Shown: positions 42,682 through 54,616, numbered from the stretch's first letter. The stretch is 64,000 nucleotides of DNA from Dechloromonas sp. (GCA_028687035.1 JAQUAX010000002.1:186001-250000); one strand, 5' to 3'. The notes: a model not told the origin generated them from the sequence alone. A program made the numbers and translations.

Positions 42682-43125
42682 TTACTTGACCTTGCCCAGG
42701 ATGTAGTCGACGGTCGCCTTGATTTCGTCGTCCGACAGGTCGGCCGCGCCGCCCTTCGGGGGCATCGCGTTCTTGCCGCCCAGCGCGCTCTTGTACAGCG
42801 CTTCCTTGCCGGTGGCGACGCGCGGGGCCCAGGCACCCTTGTCGTCGATCTTCGGTGCGCCGGCCGCGCCGCTGTTGTGGCAGGCGCCGCAGACCGAGTT
42901 GTAGATCGTGGCGGCATCCTTCGGGCCGCTGGCGACCGGGGCGGCCTTGGCGAGTTCGAAGCGGGCGACCGGCTGGATGCGCACGTCGGCTTCGTCGTTG
43001 CCCTTGCTGGCATCCGCGGCGGAACCCGGATTCTTGACGGTAAGCGGGTAAATGATGGCGATCAGGACGGCGGCGACCCCGATCGTCGCCCACATGATGC
43101 GCTTGGAAGAGTGTTGTTCAGCCAT
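42682..43125 (-). CDS. Cytochrome c5-like monohaem c-type cytochrome
   Basis: Membrane-anchored periplasmic electron carrier, 147 residues. N-terminal uncleaved helix at about 11-29 (MWATIGVAAVLIAIIYPLT). Haem site CGACH (C79, C82, H83) within YNSVCGACHNSGAAGAPKI, and the axial methionine probably M121 in NAMPPKGG. The spacing and the MPPKGG pattern match the cytochrome c5 (CycB) family, which passes electrons between bc1 and terminal oxidases or denitrification enzymes. It has its own promoter (TATAAT at 43164-43159 on the minus strand) and terminator, so it is monocistronic. Confidence 0.92.
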   Translation of the reverse strand: MAEQHSSKRIMWATIGVAAVLIAIIYPLTVKNPGSAADASKGNDEADVRIQPVARFELAKAAPVASGPKDAATIYNSVCGACHNSGAAGAPKIDDKGAWAPRVATGKEALYKSALGGKNAMPPKGGAADLSDDEIKATVDYILGKVK

Positions 43126-43158
43126 GCCGAAGACCCCAGTGCGATGAATAAAAAGCGG

Positions 43159-43187
43159 ATTATAACGGCCAGCGCTGAGGGAGCAAA
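43159..43187 (-). promoter_or_regulatory. Candidate promoter for the cytochrome c5-like gene
   Basis: On the minus strand a perfect TATAAT (43164-43159) lies 16-17 bp after TTTGCT/TTGCTC (43187-43181). The weak -35 overlaps the T tract of the terminator at 43185-43211. The -10 is 33 bp before the ATG. Confidence 0.55.
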
Positions 43188-43211
43188 AAAAAACCCCGCC
43201 AGCGGCGGGGT
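43185..43211 (-). terminator. Orphan minus-strand Rho-independent terminator
   Basis: On the minus strand CCCCGCC (43210-43204), loop GCT, GGCGGGG (43200-43194), then nine T residues. No minus-strand gene lies upstream until the SNF2 gene ending at 47585, so it must end a short transcript starting in the gap or antisense to cinA. Confidence 0.85.
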
Positions 43212-43260
43212 CGAAAATTCTCGAAAGGGGGAATTTCGAGAGGAGGGGTTCAATGCACGA
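43185..43260 (-). ncRNA. Candidate C-rich small RNA upstream of the cytochrome gene
   Basis: Read on the minus strand, the region holds an unpaired CCCCTCC tract (43248-43242), an 8-bp perfect hairpin TCTCGAAA/TTTCGAGA (43241-43219) with loop TTCCCCC, and then the orphan terminator. C-rich single-stranded loops next to a terminator are typical of bacterial base-pairing RNAs that bind Shine-Dalgarno sites. The 5' end is not known; 43260 is a guess, and no convincing promoter is seen (weak candidates ACGACA/CATAAA and TACATT). Confidence 0.45.
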
Positions 43261-43348
43261 TTGCAGTTTATGCGCGCACTTCCCTCGAGTCTGTCGTACT
43301 TTCGTAGCCTTCTGTAACAGAATGTACACTGTCGCCACAGGGGCGGTT

Positions 43349-43376
43349 TTGGCCCGCCCGGGCACGCATGTATCAT
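43349..43376 (+). promoter_or_regulatory. Candidate promoter of a leaderless cinA transcript
   Basis: TTGGCC (43349-43354) and TATCAT (43371-43376) are 16 bp apart, and the -10 ends 7 bp before the ATG at 43384. A transcript from here would start at or next to the start codon. No ribosome site is seen. Confidence 0.4.
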
Positions 43377-43383
43377 GGCGCTC

Positions 43384-43884
43384 ATGAGCGATCTTGAATC
43401 CCTGGCAGTCGTTTTGGGCGAGCGCCTGAGCGCCCGCGGCGAGTTCGTCGCCACTGCCGAATCCTGCACCGGCGGCTGGGTCGCTCAGGTGCTGACTTCG
43501 ATCCCGGGCAGTTCGGGTTGGTTCGACCGCGGCGCCGTGACCTATTCCAATGCCGCCAAGGTCGAGATGCTGGGCGTCGCCGAGGGCATCCTCGATCGCC
43601 ACGGCGCCGTGTCGGAGCCGGCGGCCCGGGCAATGGCCCAGGGAATGCAGGCCCGCAGCCGGGCGCAATGGGCGGTCGCGATCACCGGCATCGCCGGGCC
43701 GGCCGGCGGGAGTCCGGACAAGCCGGTCGGCACCGTGTGCTTCGCGTGGGCTGGGAGCGATGGCGGCTGCGAGGCGCAGACCTGCCGGTTTGCCGGCGAT
43801 CGTGCCGAAATCCGCGAGCGCTCGGTGCGCCATGCGCTGCAGGGGCTGATCGAGCGGATCGATGCATCCGGGCGTTTCGCGTGA
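43384..43884 (+). CDS. pncC: CinA-family nicotinamide-nucleotide amidohydrolase
   Basis: Stand-alone C-terminal CinA domain (PncC) that deamidates nicotinamide mononucleotide to nicotinate mononucleotide in pyridine salvage; 166 residues. Landmarks: ATAESCTGGWVAQVLTSIPGSS (catalytic Ser/Tyr region, landmark AESCTGG), FDRGAVTYSNAAKVEMLGV, and AVAITGIAGPAGGSPDKPVGTV (landmark TGIAGPAGGSPDKPVG). The N-terminal MoaB-like half of full CinA is absent, which is common. Two in-frame ATGs exist, 43375 and 43384; the second is chosen because TATCAT would overlap the first. Confidence 0.93.
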   Translation: MSDLESLAVVLGERLSARGEFVATAESCTGGWVAQVLTSIPGSSGWFDRGAVTYSNAAKVEMLGVAEGILDRHGAVSEPAARAMAQGMQARSRAQWAVAITGIAGPAGGSPDKPVGTVCFAWAGSDGGCEAQTCRFAGDRAEIRERSVRHALQGLIERIDASGRFA

Positions 43885-43900
43885 CGGGAGGATTCATAGA

Positions 43901-45060
43901 ATGTCGATGCGAGAGGGAGCCATGCGCCACATTGAACTCGACGCCGTTTCCATCGGGCAGGCTTTGTCCGGCCTGTTGCCGGAAGCCGCCGGCGCCGGCC
44001 TTGTCGCCCTGCTTCCGGAAGCCGAAAGGGATCGTCTGCCGCTGTTGCAGGCAGCCTGCCGGGAACGCTCCATCGCGCTCGCCGGCGCCATTTTCCCGGC
44101 CCTGATCGACCAGGAAAGTTTCATCACGCACGGCGCCTGGCTGCTCCCCTTCGACCGGATGCCCTCCTTCTTCCTGCTCGACGGGCTCAACGACGACGAG
44201 CGGCCGGCCGTCGAGCGCATCGTCGCCGAGGTCCGCGCCGCGCTTGCCCAGGGCGGGAGCGGCAAGGCCAAGCCGACCCTGTTCATGCTGTTTGACAGCA
44301 TGCTGCCGAACATCGCCAGCCTGCTCGACGGCATTTATCTCGAACTGTCGAATCGAGTCGATTACGCCGGGGTCAATGCCGGCAGCGAAAGTTTCCAGCC
44401 GATGCCCTGCCTTTTCGACGAAAGCCGTGTTGTCGGCAACGGCCTGCTCGGCCTGCTGTTGCCCGGCGAACTGGCGCCGGTACTTGAGCACGGCTTCGTG
44501 CAGCCGGAGCAGGCGATGAGCGCGACTTCGACGGAAGGCAACCGGATCGCGATGATCGACTGGCAGCCGGCTTTCGACGTCTACCGCCAGGTGATCCGTG
44601 ATGCCTACGGGATCGACCTGACCCGCGACAATTTCTATCAGCATGCGGTGCATTTCCCGTTCGGCATTCTGCGCGCCAACGGCGATGTGGTCGTCCGGAT
44701 ACCCGTTGCGCTGGCCGAGGACGGTTCCCTGTTCTGCGTCGGCGAGGTCCCGGAGAACGCCGTGCTGGTTCTGCTGAAGGCCCCCGGGCGCAGCGCGAAC
44801 GGCTGCATCCAGCGTCTCAGCGACAATCTGCGCAGCGTTGGCGGAAGCCCGCGGGACGGGCAACTGCTGACCTTCTACTGCGCGGGCCGCCGGATGCATC
44901 TCGGGGCCGAGGCGGAGGGCGAACTGGCCGACCTGCGGGCGGCGACCGGCGCGGCGCAGGTCGCCGGTGCCCTGTCGCTCGGCGAGGTGGGCAGCACCAG
45001 TCGCTGGGGCTATCCGATGTTCCACAACGCGACGCTGGTCTGCACGCTCTGGCAGGGACC

Positions 45061-45064
<4 letters not shown>
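43901..45064 (+). CDS. FIST-domain sensory protein
   Basis: Cytosolic protein of 387 residues with FIST N (about 15-200) and FIST C (about 225-375) domains; landmarks are [31 protein letters not shown] and the C-terminal [13 protein letters not shown] and [14 protein letters not shown] proteins are thought to bind small ligands such as amino acids and work with signalling proteins. The stop overlaps the start of a hybrid histidine kinase (ATGA), which strongly suggests the two act together. The ATG at 43901 is preferred because GGGAGGA lies 9 bp before it; ATGs at 43907 and 43922 (with AGGGAG) are possible. Confidence 0.88.
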
Positions 45065-47577
<2,513 letters not shown>

Positions 47578-47584
47578 CGCCGGA

Positions 47585-50500
47585 TCAGCCGGGCAGCGGC
47601 TCGAACAGCGCCGCCAGGTCGTCGTTGCCGAACTTGACCTCGACGCCGTGGTCCTCGGACAGGATGCCGGCGGCCAGTTCCGCCTTGCGCTCCTGCAGCG
47701 CGAGGATCTTCTCCTCGATGCTGCCGCCGACGATCAGCTTGTAGACGAAAACCGGCTTGTCCTGGCCGAGGCGGTGGGCCCGGTCGGTGGCCTGGTTCTC
47801 GACGGCCGGGTTCCACCACGGATCGTAGTGGATCACGGTGTCGGCGGCGGTCAGGTTCAGGCCGACCCCGCCGGCCTTCAGGCTGATCAGGAAAATCGGC
47901 ACCTCGCCCTGCTGGAAGCGGCTGATCGGCGTTTCGCGGTCGACCGTGTCGCCGGTCAGTTTGGCGTAGTCGAGTCCGGCCGTGCGCAGCTCCTCCTCGA
48001 TCAGCGACAGCATGCTGGTGAATTGCGAGAACAGCAGGATGCGCCGGCCCTCGTCGACCAGCTCGGGCAGCATCGCCATCAGTAGGTCGAGCTTGGCCCG
48101 TTCCCTGACCTTGGCCGCCGAGCGGGCCTTGACCAGGCGCGGGTCGCAGCAGACCTGGCGCAGCTTCAGCAGCGCGTCGAGGATGACGATCTGGCTGCGC
48201 GCGAAGCCCTTGCTGGCGATCTCGTCGCGCACCTTGGCATCCATCGCGGCACGCACCGTTTCGTAGAGGTCGCGCTGCGCCCCCTCGAGTTCGACGCTGC
48301 GCACGATGATGGTCTTCGGCGGCAGTTCGCGGGCGACGTCTTCCTTCTTGCGGCGCAGCACGAAGGGCCGGATGCGGCGGGCGAGCAGGTCGCGGCGCGC
48401 GGTGTCGCCCTGTTTCTCGATCGGCGTCCGCCAGTGCCGCGTGAATTGCTTGCTGCTGCCGAGGAAACCGGGCAGCAGGAAGTCGAACTGGCTCCACAGC
48501 TCGCCCAGATGGTTTTCCAGCGGGGTGCCGGTCAGGCACAGGCGGTGCCGGGTGTCGATCCGGCGGACCGCTTCGGCGCTGCGGCTCTGCGCGTTCTTGA
48601 CCGTCTGCGCCTCGTCGAGGATCAGCAGGTGGTAGGGATGGCGGGTCAGTTCGTCGGCGTCGCGCCAGAGCAGCGGATAGGTGGTCAGCACGACGTCGTG
48701 GGCCGTGATTTCGGCGAAGCGCGTCTTGCGCTCCGGGCCGTGCAGCGACAGCACCTTCAGGTCGGGCGCGAAGCGTGCTGCCTCGTTCTTCCAGTTGAAG
48801 ATCAGCGAGGTCGGCAGGATCACCAGCGCCGGCCGGTCGAGGCGGCCGGCTTCCTTCTCGAGCAGCAGGTGGGCCAGCGTCTGCGCCGTCTTGCCCAGGC
48901 CCATGTCATCGGCCAGGATGCCGGACAGGCGCTGCTCGCGCAGGAACTGCAGCCAGGCCAGGCCTTCCCGCTGGTAGGGGCGCAGTTCGAGGCGCAGGCC
49001 GGCCGGCGGCGCGATGTCGGCGATGCCCTGGGCCGCCTGCAGGCGCTCGGCCAGCGCCAGGATGTCGTTCTGGCCGCGGAACTGCCAGCGGCTGGTGTCG
49101 GTCAGCTCGGCCAGGCGCGGCGCGTCGAAGCGCGACAGGCGCAGCGTCGGACCGCCGGAGAAACCGTCGAACAGGTCGATCAGCGTCGCCGCCAGCGGCT
49201 TGATGCGGCCGGCCGGAACGCGCAGCCGCTTGCCGCGCGGGGTCAGCAGTTCGATGCCCTCGTCGTCCGGGATGCGGACCAGATCGTGCGTTTCCAGCCA
49301 GCGCGCGTCGCGCCGGAACAGCCCGGCCAGCAGCGGGGCCAGTGCCAGCCGTTCGCCTTCGACCAGGATGCCCATGTCGAGGTCGAACCAGCCGTTTTCC
49401 GACTCGACCAGTTCTGCGTCCCAGCCATCGACCTCGACGACGTGGTGGCGGAAATCCTCCGGAAATTCGACCTGCCAGCCGGTCGACCGCAAACGGGGCA
49501 GGGTGTCGCGCATGAAGGCCGTCCATGCGGCGGCGTCGGCCAGCCCGTAGAGGCCCTCGGGCGGGCTGCCGAAGGTGTGCAGCGTGTGCGGCGGGATGCG
49601 TTCCAGCCCGGTCTCGGCCAGCGCCTGCAGGGCGGCGGCCTCGGCGTCGGGGCGCCGCTGCAGGCGGACCGTTTCGCCGTCGGGCAGGGTCACGAACTCG
49701 CCGCGTTCGTCCGGGCGGACGTCGGCCTCGCCGTAGCGGAAGCCGACGCGGGCGACGTCGAATTCGCCGCCGCTGAAGCTCTGCGGATAGCTGCGCCAGC
49801 CGCGGTTACCGTGCGTGTTCAGCGTTTCGAGCTGGAGTACCGGCTGCGGCGGGCAGTCGATCAGGCGCAGGCGGGCGCTGGCGTCCTCGGCCGGTAGCGG
49901 CAGGTCGGGCGCCAGTTCGGACAGCGCCTCGGCGACCAGCGCCGCTTCCTTGGCCGACAGCGGCGGCAGGCTGAACAGGCGGTTGAGTACGGTCCGGCTG
50001 CCGGCGACCTCGAGCGGCCCGGCCTCGCCTTCGTCGAGATCGACATACCACGGCGGGTCGACCGCGACGACCAGTTCGGCGCCCGGTTCCGGCTTCAGGT
50101 GGGGACGCTGGAAGCCGTTCGCGTCGACCTGCCAGCCGATGCTGGCCGGGCGCGCGGCCCCGGCGCGCAGCGGCAGGCCGAGATCGTCCTCCGGGTACAG
50201 GCGATGGCTGTCCGCCATGCGCTGCAGGATTTCGGCGCCGTGCTTCGGGCCCAGCCCGTAGGCGCGCAGCCCCGTCTCGTGGCCGCGTTCGGCCCAGATC
50301 AGGCGCAGGATCGCCAGGTCCTCGTCATTGACGAACTGCGGCGGGGTGACCAGTGCGCGATCGACCTTCCACCATTCCTCGGCGCTTTCCGGGTACTTGC
50401 CCTTGCGCAACTCGATGCCGAAGCGCCGGCGGTCGGCGGTCCATTTCAGCACGTAGAACAGCTGCTGGCGGGCGGTTGCCGGGCGGGCCTTTTTCTTCGC

Positions 50501-50860
50501 GACGGCGACGGAGGCCCGCCGCAGATCCTCGACCCAGGACAGCACGCTGCCGCTGACCCGTTCGCGCGGGTTGCGCGCCTCGATCGCCTTCAGCAGCGTC
50601 GCGGCGACGTGCTTGCAGCGGCTGCCGACCGGGCAGCTGCAGCGGCTGCTCAGGCGCAGGCCGGCGGCCGTTTCGCGCAGCGCGACATGGACCGCGTAGG
50701 GTTGCCGGGCGGAGCCGGGGACGGTCGCCGAGATGGCGCCGTCGCCGATTTCCAGGTCGTGGACGAGGTCGACGTAGGGCCGGGCCTTGGCGACCTCGGG
50801 CTCGCCCAGCCATTCGACCACGTCGTCTTCGGTGTAATCGGCGAAGGTGGCGTCGCTCAT
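47585..50860 (-). CDS. SWIM-domain SNF2/RapA-type helicase
   Basis: Superfamily 2 helicase-like ATPase, 1091 residues. A SWIM zinc finger lies near the N-terminus (C74, C76, C82, H84 in RCSCPVGSRCKH). A long middle region of unknown fold follows (about 100-610). The SNF2 core holds Walker A DDMGLGKTAQTLAH (about 650-663), DEAQTVKN (about 745), TGTPLENHLGELWSQFDF (landmark TGTPLENHL) and helicase C motifs (LFSQFTSML; ATDRAHRLGQDKPVFVYKL as landmark RAHRLGQ). Such proteins act on protein-DNA or RNA-polymerase complexes; the exact target is unknown. The ATG at 50860 fits better than one 24 bp upstream. It lies 4 bp after ubiB. Confidence 0.93.
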   Translation of the reverse strand: MSDATFADYTEDDVVEWLGEPEVAKARPYVDLVHDLEIGDGAISATVPGSARQPYAVHVALRETAAGLRLSSRCSCPVGSRCKHVAATLLKAIEARNPRERVSGSVLSWVEDLRRASVAVAKKKARPATARQQLFYVLKWTADRRRFGIELRKGKYPESAEEWWKVDRALVTPPQFVNDEDLAILRLIWAERGHETGLRAYGLGPKHGAEILQRMADSHRLYPEDDLGLPLRAGAARPASIGWQVDANGFQRPHLKPEPGAELVVAVDPPWYVDLDEGEAGPLEVAGSRTVLNRLFSLPPLSAKEAALVAEALSELAPDLPLPAEDASARLRLIDCPPQPVLQLETLNTHGNRGWRSYPQSFSGGEFDVARVGFRYGEADVRPDERGEFVTLPDGETVRLQRRPDAEAAALQALAETGLERIPPHTLHTFGSPPEGLYGLADAAAWTAFMRDTLPRLRSTGWQVEFPEDFRHHVVEVDGWDAELVESENGWFDLDMGILVEGERLALAPLLAGLFRRDARWLETHDLVRIPDDEGIELLTPRGKRLRVPAGRIKPLAATLIDLFDGFSGGPTLRLSRFDAPRLAELTDTSRWQFRGQNDILALAERLQAAQGIADIAPPAGLRLELRPYQREGLAWLQFLREQRLSGILADDMGLGKTAQTLAHLLLEKEAGRLDRPALVILPTSLIFNWKNEAARFAPDLKVLSLHGPERKTRFAEITAHDVVLTTYPLLWRDADELTRHPYHLLILDEAQTVKNAQSRSAEAVRRIDTRHRLCLTGTPLENHLGELWSQFDFLLPGFLGSSKQFTRHWRTPIEKQGDTARRDLLARRIRPFVLRRKKEDVARELPPKTIIVRSVELEGAQRDLYETVRAAMDAKVRDEIASKGFARSQIVILDALLKLRQVCCDPRLVKARSAAKVRERAKLDLLMAMLPELVDEGRRILLFSQFTSMLSLIEEELRTAGLDYAKLTGDTVDRETPISRFQQGEVPIFLISLKAGGVGLNLTAADTVIHYDPWWNPAVENQATDRAHRLGQDKPVFVYKLIVGGSIEEKILALQERKAELAAGILSEDHGVEVKFGNDDLAALFEPLPG

Positions 50861-50864
50861 CGAA

Positions 50865-52385
50865 TCAGAAATACGGGCGGGCAAAGATCAGCGCCAGCAG
50901 CAGCGCGATCGCGGCCAGCCAGAGGTTCTGCCGGCGCAGTCCGGCATCCAGGCGTTCGAGCTGCGGCGCGAGATCGGCCGGGGCCGGGTGCGACAGCGAC
51001 TGGTGCACGAGGCGCGGCAGCTGCGGCAGCGTGCGCGAGAGATAGGGCGCTTCCTGCCTGAAGGTCTTGACCAGGCCGCGCCAGCCGAGCTGCTCGCTCA
51101 TCCAGCGCTCGAGGAAGGGCTTCGCGGTCTTCCACAGGTCGAGTTCCGGGTCGAGCTGGCGGCCCAGGCCTTCGATGTTGAGCAGCGTCTTCTGCAGCAT
51201 CACCAGCTGCGGCTGGATCTCGACATTGAAGCGGCGCGAGGTCTGGAACAGCCGGAGCAGGATCTTGCCGAACGAGATGTCCTTCAGCGGGCGGTCGAAG
51301 ATCGGCTCGCAGACGGCGCGGATCGCCGCCTCGAACTCGTCGACGCGGGTGTCCTTGGGCGCCCAGCCCGATTCGATGTGGGCCTCGGCGACGCGCTTGT
51401 AGTCGCGGCGGAAGAAGGCGAGGAAATTCTGCGCCAGGTAATTCTTGTCGCTGTCGGTCAGCGTGCCGACGATGCCGAAATCGAGCGCGATGTAGCGGCC
51501 GTCGGCGGCGACGAAGATGTTGCCGGGGTGCATGTCGGCGTGGAAGAAGCCGTCGCGGAAGACCTGAGTGAAGAAGATCTCGACACCGGCTTCCGACAGC
51601 TTCTTCAGGTCGACGCCGTCGCTGCGCAGGCGCTCGATCTGCGAAATCGGCGTGCCGTGCATGCGTTCCATGACCATCACGGTCGACGTGCAGAAATCCC
51701 AGTAAACCTCGGGCACGATGAGCAGCGTCGAATCGGTGAAGTTGCGCCGCAGTTGCGATGCGTTGGCCGCCTCGCGCATCAGGTCGAGTTCGTCGCGCAG
51801 GTATTTGGCGAATTCGGCGACGACCTCGCGCGGTTTCAGGCGCTTGCCGTCGGCCCACAACTTTTCGAGCAGCAGCGCGAAGCTGTCCATCAGCGCCAGA
51901 TCGTGCTCGATGACCGACAGCATGTTCGGGCGCAGGATCTTGACGGCGACTTCGTGGCCGCCGTCCTCGTCGCGCAGCCGGGCGAAATGGACCTGGGCGA
52001 TCGACGCCGAGGCGACCGGCACCGGGTCGAACTGCGCGAACACCTCGTGCGCCGGCCGGCCATAGGCCTTCTCGATTTCCTGCAGCGCGAGCTCGGAGTC
52101 GAAGGGCGGTACGCGGTCCTGCAGGCGGGCGAGTTCGTCGGCGATGTCGGCCGGCATCAGGTCGCGTCGCGTCGACAGCACCTGGCCGAACTTGACGAAG
52201 ATCGGTCCGAGCGCCTCGAGCGCCAAGCGCAGGCGCTCGGCACGCGGCGCCGACAGGTCGCGCCAGAACTGCAGCGCGTTGGCCAGCCGGGCCAGACGGC
52301 CGCTCGGCTCGTGCTCGAGCACCATCTCGTCCAGGCCGTAGCGGCTGGCGACCGAGGCGATCTTGATCAGTCGGAAAAGGCGCAT
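50865..52385 (-). CDS. ubiB: Ubiquinone biosynthesis kinase-like protein UbiB
   Basis: Atypical ABC1/ADCK-family protein required for aerobic ubiquinone synthesis; 506 residues. Landmarks: KxGQ motif [16 protein letters not shown] near residue 65, the Ala-rich nucleotide loop [21 protein letters not shown], catalytic-type [10 protein letters not shown] and metal-binding LDFGIVG. The C-terminus carries a hydrophobic helix ([15 protein letters not shown]) for membrane association. The ATG at 52385 gives the standard N-terminus ([12 protein letters not shown]). Divergent from the diguanylate cyclase gene. Confidence 0.96.
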   Translation of the reverse strand: MRLFRLIKIASVASRYGLDEMVLEHEPSGRLARLANALQFWRDLSAPRAERLRLALEALGPIFVKFGQVLSTRRDLMPADIADELARLQDRVPPFDSELALQEIEKAYGRPAHEVFAQFDPVPVASASIAQVHFARLRDEDGGHEVAVKILRPNMLSVIEHDLALMDSFALLLEKLWADGKRLKPREVVAEFAKYLRDELDLMREAANASQLRRNFTDSTLLIVPEVYWDFCTSTVMVMERMHGTPISQIERLRSDGVDLKKLSEAGVEIFFTQVFRDGFFHADMHPGNIFVAADGRYIALDFGIVGTLTDSDKNYLAQNFLAFFRRDYKRVAEAHIESGWAPKDTRVDEFEAAIRAVCEPIFDRPLKDISFGKILLRLFQTSRRFNVEIQPQLVMLQKTLLNIEGLGRQLDPELDLWKTAKPFLERWMSEQLGWRGLVKTFRQEAPYLSRTLPQLPRLVHQSLSHPAPADLAPQLERLDAGLRRQNLWLAAIALLLALIFARPYF

Positions 52386-52464
52386 GGCGGCAGGGGCCGG
52401 AAAAAACGGGCATGTTAACACGCCGCCGCGCCCCGCGCAGCGCCGAATTCCGTTGCATGGAATG

Positions 52465-52493
52465 TTGCGCGACCCCGCCGGCATTCGGATAAA
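52465..52493 (+). promoter_or_regulatory. Candidate promoter for the diguanylate cyclase gene
   Basis: TTGCGC (52465-52470) is followed after exactly 17 bp by GATAAA (52488-52493), in the 168-bp divergent gap between ubiB and the GGDEF gene. The -10 lies 60 bp before the ATG. Confidence 0.4.
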
Positions 52494-52553
52494 CTGGTCC
52501 GGCAGCGCAGCCGCCGATGGCAGCGCCGAGTCGTCTCCACCTTCGCCGCCGAC

Positions 52554-54065
52554 ATGAACGAACCGACCCGTCCTTCCGAAATTGCCAGAGAAGCGCTCAG
52601 GCGCCTGGCGGAAAGGCATCTGGCGCCGACGCCGGCCAATTACCAGGCCTGCTACCACGAGATCGCCAATCTGCCCAACGTCGCACCCTTTCCGGAGCCG
52701 CAGCTGCGCCAGCTGGCCGGCGCGCTGAAGGCGCGCAACGGCGAGCAGGAGCGGCTGCTGCAGGAAATCGACGCGGCGATCCTGCGCCGCAGCTGGCAGG
52801 GCGTCCAGGACGGTTTCGCCGGTTTCGCCGCGGCCGGGGGCGGCAAGCCGGAACGCTTCGTCGCGCCGAGCGTGCTGCCGGCCGAGTTCGCCGCCCGCCT
52901 GGCCCGCTTCGTCGAGGCGGTCCAGCCGGCCCTGGGCGACGGCGGCGAGTTGCTGCGCACCGGCCTGGCCGAGCTGCTGGCCCAGCTGCGCGGGCCGGCG
53001 CCCGATCCGGCCATGGTGCAGGACAGCCTGGCCCGCGTCGCGCACCACGCTTCCTTCGTCGCCGAGGAACAGGGCGAAATCCGTGAGTCGCTGCTCAAGC
53101 TGCTGCAGCTGATCGTCGCCAACATCGGCGAGCTGAGCCTGGACGACAGCTGGCTGAAGGGCCAGGTCGACGGCCTGCTGGCCGCCATCGTGCCGCCGCT
53201 GACGCTGCGCCGGCTCGACGACATGGAGCGCCGGCTGCGCGACGTGATGGACAAGCAGAGCCGGGCGAAGGCGCGCTCGGTGGCGGCGCAGCAGCAGATG
53301 CGCGAGATGCTGAGCACCTTCATCGAGCGGCTGGCGACGATGAACGAATCGAGCGCCAATTTCCAGGAACGCATCGAGTCGACCGCGCACAAGTTGAAGG
53401 AAGTCAAGACGATCGAGGACATGGCGCCGCTGCTTCAGGATGTCGTCGACGCCTCGCGCTGGATGGCCGAGGAAACGTCGGTGTCGCGCAACCAGCTGGC
53501 CAGTCTGCAGGAGCGGGTGCTGGCGACCGAGGCCGAACTGATCCAGCTGCATCTGGAACTCGACAACGCCAGCGCACTGGCCCGCCACGATCCGCTGACC
53601 GACGTATTGAACCGCAAGGGGCTGGACGAGGCGCTCGCCCGCGAGATCGCCGCGATGCGGCGCAAGGAGGTGCCGCTGTCGCTGAGCCTGCTCGACATCG
53701 ACAACTTCAAGCGCCTCAACGACCGCCACGGTCACGAGGCGGGCGACCAGGCGCTGGTGCATCTGGCCGACGTCGCCCGTCGCTCGATCCGGCCGACCGA
53801 CACGCTGGCCCGCTACGGCGGCGAGGAATTCGTCATCGTGATGCCGGAAACCACGGCCGACCAGGCGATCGAGGTGATGACCCGGCTGCAGCGCGAGCTG
53901 ACCCGGGCGATCTTCCTGGCCGACAAGGAGAAGGTGCTGATCACCTTCAGCGCCGGCGTCGCCCAGCTTGGCGTCGACGAGTCCGGGCACGACGCGATCA
54001 AGCGGGCCGACCGCGCGATGTACCTCGCCAAGCGCGCCGGCAAGAACCGCGTGATGGCGGCGTGA
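52554..54065 (+). CDS. GGDEF-domain diguanylate cyclase with helical N-terminus
   Basis: Soluble protein of 503 residues, no membrane helix. Residues 1 to about 330 are helical with long coiled-coil stretches ([38 protein letters not shown]) and no domain I recognise. The C-terminal GGDEF domain has the active-site GGEEF (422-426) and an inhibitory RxxD site RPTD five residues before it, so it should make cyclic di-GMP with product inhibition. The start [26 protein letters not shown] resembles other betaproteobacterial cyclases of this type. The stop overlaps the next gene (GTGA). Confidence 0.92.
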   Translation: MNEPTRPSEIAREALRRLAERHLAPTPANYQACYHEIANLPNVAPFPEPQLRQLAGALKARNGEQERLLQEIDAAILRRSWQGVQDGFAGFAAAGGGKPERFVAPSVLPAEFAARLARFVEAVQPALGDGGELLRTGLAELLAQLRGPAPDPAMVQDSLARVAHHASFVAEEQGEIRESLLKLLQLIVANIGELSLDDSWLKGQVDGLLAAIVPPLTLRRLDDMERRLRDVMDKQSRAKARSVAAQQQMREMLSTFIERLATMNESSANFQERIESTAHKLKEVKTIEDMAPLLQDVVDASRWMAEETSVSRNQLASLQERVLATEAELIQLHLELDNASALARHDPLTDVLNRKGLDEALAREIAAMRRKEVPLSLSLLDIDNFKRLNDRHGHEAGDQALVHLADVARRSIRPTDTLARYGGEEFVIVMPETTADQAIEVMTRLQRELTRAIFLADKEKVLITFSAGVAQLGVDESGHDAIKRADRAMYLAKRAGKNRVMAA

Positions 54066-54565
54066 GCGTCGAGCTGCGCGGCTTTCCGCCGGTGGTTGCG
54101 GCCGGTGCGCGGATTCTCGTGCTCGGCAGCATGCCCGGTGCCGCTTCGCTGGCCGCCGGCGAGTACTACGCGCATCCGCGCAATGCCTTCTGGCAGATCA
54201 TGGGCGACCTGATCGGCGCCGGCCCGGCCTTGCCCTACGCCCGCCGCCTGGAGCGTCTGGCGGCGGCCGGTATCGCGCTGTGGGATGTGATCGGCGCCTG
54301 CGAGCGCCTGGGCAGCCTGGATGCCGACATCGTCCCGGGGTCGATCCGGGCCAACGATTTCGCCGGCTTTTTCGCGGTGCACCCCGCGATTTCGCGCATT
54401 TTCTTCAATGGCGCCGCCGCCGAAGCCGCGTTCCGGCGCCACGTGCTGCCGACGCTCGACGGCCGCGTGCTGCGCCTGCAGCGTCTGCCGTCGACCAGCC
54501 CGGCGCATGCGGCGCGCGGCTACGCCGAGAAGCTGGCCGCGTGGTCGGCGATCGTCGCCGGATAA
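54062..54565 (+). CDS. Uracil-DNA glycosylase superfamily protein, deoxyinosine glycosylase type
   Basis: Base-excision repair enzyme of the UDG fold, 167 residues. Motif 1 [26 protein letters not shown] (landmarks LGSMPG and [10 protein letters not shown]) and motif 2 LPSTSPAHA match the hypoxanthine/deoxyinosine-DNA glycosylase branch (family 6) rather than classical Ung or Mug. Substrate preference is inferred from these motifs. The start is GTG overlapping the cyclase stop. The coupling with a diguanylate cyclase is probably incidental. Confidence 0.85.
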   Translation: MSVELRGFPPVVAAGARILVLGSMPGAASLAAGEYYAHPRNAFWQIMGDLIGAGPALPYARRLERLAAAGIALWDVIGACERLGSLDADIVPGSIRANDFAGFFAVHPAISRIFFNGAAAEAAFRRHVLPTLDGRVLRLQRLPSTSPAHAARGYAEKLAAWSAIVAG

Positions 54566-54580
54566 AGGCCGGGCCCGGCG

Positions 54581-54586
54581 TATAAT
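54581..54586 (+). promoter_or_regulatory. Perfect -10 element before argS
   Basis: TATAAT lies 30 bp before the argS ATG. No good -35 is visible at 16-18 bp upstream (that sequence is GC-rich), so other factors may help. The gene has no clear ribosome site. Confidence 0.5.
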
Positions 54587-54616
54587 CGCCATTTTGCTCA
54601 TTTCAGCCACAAATCA

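Noticed and set aside
43301-43333. LexA-type SOS box near TTCTGTAACAGAA before cinA
   Set aside because: The palindrome gives CTGT and ACAG too close together; the CTGT-N8-ACAG spacing is not met, and recA does not follow.
50865-53990. A 1041-codon minus-strand frame that would extend UbiB by over 500 residues
   Set aside because: The extra part is antisense to the diguanylate cyclase gene and crosses the divergent promoter gap; only the frame from 52385 matches UbiB.
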